In this document: piece by piece, positions 5,978-8,908 of the stretch | Layout of the letters: each line of letters starts with the position of its first letter | Position numbering within the stretch: position 1 is the stretch's first letter | Assembly (NCBI GenBank): GCA_947176715.1 | Contig: CAMWRR010000068.1 | Span: forward strand, 1 to 8,908 | Reading direction: 5' to 3' | Source of the DNA: an uncultured Rikenellaceae bacterium | Lineage (GTDB): Bacteria; Bacteroidota; Bacteroidia; Bacteroidales; Rikenellaceae | Length of the DNA stretch: 8,908 bases | Made by a program: the position numbers and the translations under genes | Notes under the pieces: generated by a model | What the model saw: the letters and a program-made list of their open reading frames with translations, nothing else | Database searches by the model: none | Told to the model about the DNA's origin: nothing

Positions 5978-7938
5978 CGGACAAAAGCGGCATATCGCTG
6001 GAGTTGCTCGCTCCGGCACGTGACTATAAGCACGGCAAGACGGCCATCGATTCGGGTGCCGACGCCGTCTATATAGGTGCGCCCGCGTTCGGGGCACGTG
6101 CCGCCGCCTCCGCATCGCTCGACGATATAGCCGGACTGTGCCGTTACGCCCACATATTCGGTGCCCGCGTGCACGTGGCCATGAACACGTTGCTATACGA
6201 CGACGAGCTGTCGCGTGCCGAGCGCATGGCCCGTCAGCTGTGGGAGGCCGGTGCCGACGCTCTGATAATACAGGACATGGCCTTCACCATGATGAATCTG
6301 CCGCCGATAGAGCTTCACGCCTCCACGCAGACGGCGGCACTCACCCCCGAGAGGGTGCGCTTCTTGGAGAGGGCGGGTTTCTCGCGGGTGATACTGGAGC
6401 GCGGGTTGTCGCTGGAGGAGATAAAGGCCATAAGGGCCGCCACGTCGGTGGAGCTGGAGTGCTTCGTGCACGGTGCCGTATGTGTGTGTCACAGCGGGCA
6501 GTGCTATATGAGCCACATAGTGAGCGGGCGTAGCGGCAACAGGGGCGAGTGCTCCCAGCCGTGCCGCTCCACGTTCGACCTCACCGACGAGGAGGGTCGC
6601 ACGATAGAGCGCGGAGGTCATCTGCTCTCGGTGGCCGACATGTCGCTGGCCGACAGCCTCGGCGAGCTGATAGACGCCGGCATCACCTCTTTCAAGATAG
6701 AGGGCAGGCTCAAGGACGAGGCATATCTCAAGAACAGCGTCGTTCACCTCTCGCGCAGGCTCGACGAGGCCATAGCGTCGCGTCGAGGCTTCACCCGCAG
6801 CTCCTCGGGGTGCGTACGCGCCGACTTCGAGCCGGACCCCGCACGTACATTCTCGCGGGGGTTCACCGACTACTATCTTCACGACACCTCCAACAGGGTG
6901 GCAACCGTCTCTACCGCCAAGTCCACGGGACGTCTCGTAGGGAGCGTAGCCACGGCAGGGGATGCCTTTTTTACATTCAAGGGGGCGCACGACAGGCTCG
7001 TCCCGGGCGACGGCCTCCTCATAGTCTCTCCCGACGGAGCCATCGCAGGCACCGGCGTCAACCGCCACGAGGGCGACAGGGTATATGTGCGGTCGTCGGA
7101 CGGCATAGTGCCGGGAGCATCCGTATTCCGTAATTTCGACAAGGCGTTCGTAGACAGGCTCAATGCCTTACGTCCGTCGCGCACCATCGACACCGTCATA
7201 AAGGTATCGTTCTCAGACGGCTCACTGACAGCCGAGGCCGAAGCGGGGGGCGTGTGCGTTGCGGTACGTGATGAGACATCATACCCTCGGGCCGATAACA
7301 TAAAGAGGGCCGAGGAGGTGTTGGTGTCGCAGATGAGGAAGAGCGGCGGCTCGCCATTCGCCGTGACGGATGTGTCGGTGGAGGGCGTGGTGCCGTTCAT
7401 GCCGGTGTCGGCCGTAAACGGGCTGAGGCGACGTCTTCTCGACATGTTGCTTGAGGAGCGCATCGCTTGCTACCGTCGTCCGGCTGGCGCACCGCTCGTG
7501 CCTGTGGAGTCGGGGGGCGGCAAGGCCGACTATCGTTACAACGTGGTCAACGCATGGAGCCGGCGTTTCTACGAGCTGTGCGGATTCACGGAGATAGAGC
7601 AGGGGGTGGAGCTTAGGGACGATTTCGTCGGCATAGAGGCCATGCGCACACGCTATTGCATACGTCGCGAGCTGGGGATGTGTCTCAGGGAGGGGGGCCG
7701 GGGCGGCAGGCTCTATCTCGACAACAACGGCAACCGCTTCCTCCTCGACTTCGATTGCGCCCGTTGCATGATGGGTGTCACATACGTCGGCCGTTATCGT
7801 GAGGCCCGCACAGGAAAGAGTGGCGACAGAGGCGAAGCATATCGGGGCGGCACCCGCAGAGATAAGCCGCAAAGAGCCGTCGGCGGCAGGTATGACGGCA
7901 GAACGGCAAGCCATCGAAAAACAAAACGAAATGGATAA
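5974..7938 (+). CDS. rlhA: U32-family 23S rRNA C2501 hydroxylation enzyme
   Basis: RlhA (formerly YdcP) is needed for 5-hydroxycytidine at C2501 of 23S rRNA, in a reaction known to depend on prephenate and iron. This 654-residue protein matches the E. coli length of about 653 and resembles it throughout as I recall that sequence. It starts SLELLAPARD, has GADAVYIGAPAFGAR (28-42) and IELHASTQ (112-119), and carries the U32 signature from E162 to S180, with C170 and C177 followed by C193 and C197, the likely Fe-S ligands. A middle region at about 320-490 corresponds to the DUF3656 insert. Four more cysteines near the C-terminus (C562, C570, C595, C598) mirror the E. coli pattern. Residues after about 602 form a basic, glycine- and arginine-rich tail of about 50 residues that looks unconserved. 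It may bind RNA or may simply drift. Automatic pipelines often call this family a collagenase-like peptidase; no protease activity is implied here. Confidence 0.9.
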   Translation: MTDKSGISLELLAPARDYKHGKTAIDSGADAVYIGAPAFGARAAASASLDDIAGLCRYAHIFGARVHVAMNTLLYDDELSRAERMARQLWEAGADALIIQDMAFTMMNLPPIELHASTQTAALTPERVRFLERAGFSRVILERGLSLEEIKAIRAATSVELECFVHGAVCVCHSGQCYMSHIVSGRSGNRGECSQPCRSTFDLTDEEGRTIERGGHLLSVADMSLADSLGELIDAGITSFKIEGRLKDEAYLKNSVVHLSRRLDEAIASRRGFTRSSSGCVRADFEPDPARTFSRGFTDYYLHDTSNRVATVSTAKSTGRLVGSVATAGDAFFTFKGAHDRLVPGDGLLIVSPDGAIAGTGVNRHEGDRVYVRSSDGIVPGASVFRNFDKAFVDRLNALRPSRTIDTVIKVSFSDGSLTAEAEAGGVCVAVRDETSYPRADNIKRAEEVLVSQMRKSGGSPFAVTDVSVEGVVPFMPVSAVNGLRRRLLDMLLEERIACYRRPAGAPLVPVESGGGKADYRYNVVNAWSRRFYELCGFTEIEQGVELRDDFVGIEAMRTRYCIRRELGMCLREGGRGGRLYLDNNGNRFLLDFDCARCMMGVTYVGRYREARTGKSGDRGEAYRGGTRRDKPQRAVGGRYDGRTASHRKTKRNG

Positions 7939-8821
7939 CATGATACCCATGCCGATATTCTCACCGGCAGACATAGACGATTACCGGCTCATAGACTCCG
8001 GCGACTACGAGAAGCTCGAACGCTTCGGTCGCTATGTGGTGTCGCGCCCCGAGCCTCAGGCGATATGGGCCAAGAGCCTCCCCGACGAGCAGTGGCGCAA
8101 GATGGCCGACGCCCGCTTCGAGCGCGACCGCGGCAACGACGAGCGCGGTCGCTGGGTCACGCGCGAGGGTATGGCCGACCGTTGGCATATCGGTTACTCG
8201 TACGGAGGCATGAACATGAAGCTGCGTCTGGCCCTCACATCGTTCAAGCATGTGGGTGTCTTTCCCGAGCAGGCGGCCAACTGGCGATACATATACGACG
8301 AGGTGTCGGCGCGGATGCCATACGGCGTGCCATCGGTGCTCAACCTCTTCGCCTACACGGGCGGCGCCTCCTTGGCGGCATGTGCGGCAGGGGCAAGGGT
8401 GACACACGTCGACTCGGTGAAACAGGTGGTGACATGGGCGCGCGAGAATATGGAGAGCTCCGGTCTCGGAGACATACGATGGATTGTGGAGGATGCCCGC
8501 AAGTTCGTGAGCAAAGAGGTGCGACGCGAACATAAATACGACGGCATAATACTCGACCCTCCCGCATACGGACGCGGCGCCGACGGCGAGAAATGGGTGC
8601 TCGAACAAGACCTCTACCCTCTGATGGCAGAGTGCAGGAAGCTGTTGGCTCCCGACGGATTCTTGATACTCAACCTCTACTCCATGGGTTTCTCGTCGCT
8701 ACTGGCCCATAGTCTGCTCCGGCAACTCTTCCCCGAAGCCGACCCGCATCACGGAGAATTGTATCTCACTGACGATATGGCAAAACGTTGCCGCTTAGCA
8801 CTTTCGCGAGGTTTTCGTTGA
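7931..8821 (+). CDS. Class I SAM-dependent methyltransferase, probable rRNA methyltransferase (COG1092-like)
   Basis: The 296-residue protein has a Rossmann methyltransferase fold. Motif I is NLFAYTGGASLAA (138-150), the acidic residue ending the second strand is D161 (VTHVDSVK), and D188 (VEDARKF) lies by the adenine pocket. Motif IV is LDPPAYGRG (208-216). This pattern is close to RlmI/RlmK-type enzymes (PF10672), but no PUA domain is present. The first 130 residues contain a conserved-looking segment (SRPEPQAIWAKSLPDEQW). The exact base modified cannot be told. ATG at 7931 gives an 8-nt overlap with rlhA; ATG at 7940 would give a 1-nt gap. An upstream in-frame ATG at 7775 would add 52 low-complexity residues inside rlhA and is not favoured. 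Adjacency to rlhA supports an RNA-modification role, which remains an inference. Confidence 0.88.
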   Translation: MDNMIPMPIFSPADIDDYRLIDSGDYEKLERFGRYVVSRPEPQAIWAKSLPDEQWRKMADARFERDRGNDERGRWVTREGMADRWHIGYSYGGMNMKLRLALTSFKHVGVFPEQAANWRYIYDEVSARMPYGVPSVLNLFAYTGGASLAACAAGARVTHVDSVKQVVTWARENMESSGLGDIRWIVEDARKFVSKEVRREHKYDGIILDPPAYGRGADGEKWVLEQDLYPLMAECRKLLAPDGFLILNLYSMGFSSLLAHSLLRQLFPEADPHHGELYLTDDMAKRCRLALSRGFR

Positions 8822-8848
8822 GGTGATAGGGGGCGGTTTTGTTTCTTT

Positions 8849-8908
8849 GAGGGGCCTCCGGCGGCCACTTCGTGGAGACTTACTTTTGTCACTCGACAAA
8901 AGTAAGCA
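8849..8908. repeat. REP-like palindromic intergenic element, cut by window edge
   Basis: A perfect 12-bp inverted repeat, CTTACTTTTGTC (8879-8890) and GACAAAAGTAAG (8895-8906), encloses the loop ACTC. Just upstream is a GC-rich part with nested short palindromes: GGCC at 8853-8856 and 8863-8866, and CCAC-TTC-GTGG at 8865-8875. The composite of a GC-rich hairpin next to an ACTTTTG/CAAAAGT hairpin resembles dispersed intergenic repeats that I recall from Bacteroidota genomes. It lies 28 nt after the methyltransferase stop and could also end transcription of the plus-strand operon; there is no separate U-tract terminator between. Whether it is repeated in this genome cannot be tested inside one window. 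Confidence 0.6.

Noticed and set aside
6193..7068. 291-residue minus-strand open frame opposite rlhA
   Set aside because: It is the shadow of a well-conserved rlhA; no domain or start context supports it.
1..8908. CRISPR arrays, tRNA or rRNA genes, insertion sequences, toxin-antitoxin or defence gene clusters
   Set aside because: No regularly spaced repeats, cloverleaf-like segments, transposase motifs or defence proteins were seen. The lone ATPase is not enough to claim a defence system.

Overview
The window looks like a piece of a Bacteroidales (Bacteroidota) chromosome. Three things point there: several exact matches to the phylum's -7 promoter element (TAnnTTTG), A-rich leaders in place of strong Shine-Dalgarno sites, and protein variants typical of the group (for example the altered LVPFGE region of Lnt). 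The genus cannot be fixed from sequence alone. Most of the window is GC-rich (about 61% over four sampled 60-base lines), but the leftmost gene is about 47%. Isoleucine is encoded mainly by ATA in the one gene fully tallied, which is odd at this GC content.

Layout, left to right. Positions 1-958 (minus) carry the N-terminal 319 residues of a P-loop ATPase of the archaeal-ATPase (ATPase_2) type, cut by the window edge. Its upstream region (959-1074) is AT-rich and holds a candidate promoter overlapped by a short tandem repeat and palindrome. A strong hairpin terminator (1075-1107) then closes a four-gene minus-strand operon read from about 5211 down to 1126: a HAD-family phosphatase, apolipoprotein N-acyltransferase (lnt), riboflavin synthase (ribE) and a membrane sensor histidine kinase with no response regulator in view. 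These genes overlap or are tightly spaced (4-nt ATGA overlap, 29-nt gap, 10-nt overlap).

Positions 5212-5395 are a divergent intergenic region with a -7-like element facing each way and a small TTCG-loop hairpin. To the right, a plus-strand operon carries rdgB (house-cleaning NTP pyrophosphatase), rlhA (U32-family 23S rRNA C2501 hydroxylation enzyme) and a class I SAM-dependent methyltransferase with DPPAY motif, again with overlapping ends (ATGA, then 8 nt). The right edge (8849-8908) holds a REP-like palindromic intergenic element cut by the window end.

Functionally the core is housekeeping: lipoprotein maturation, flavin synthesis, nucleotide-pool sanitation and probable rRNA modification. 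The rlhA-methyltransferase pair makes a coherent RNA-modification unit. I did not find a convincing new multi-gene system. The parts most worth a second look are the regulatory repeat in front of the low-GC ATPase, the dual-open-frame junction between rlhA and the methyltransferase, and the orphan kinase at the end of a metabolic operon.
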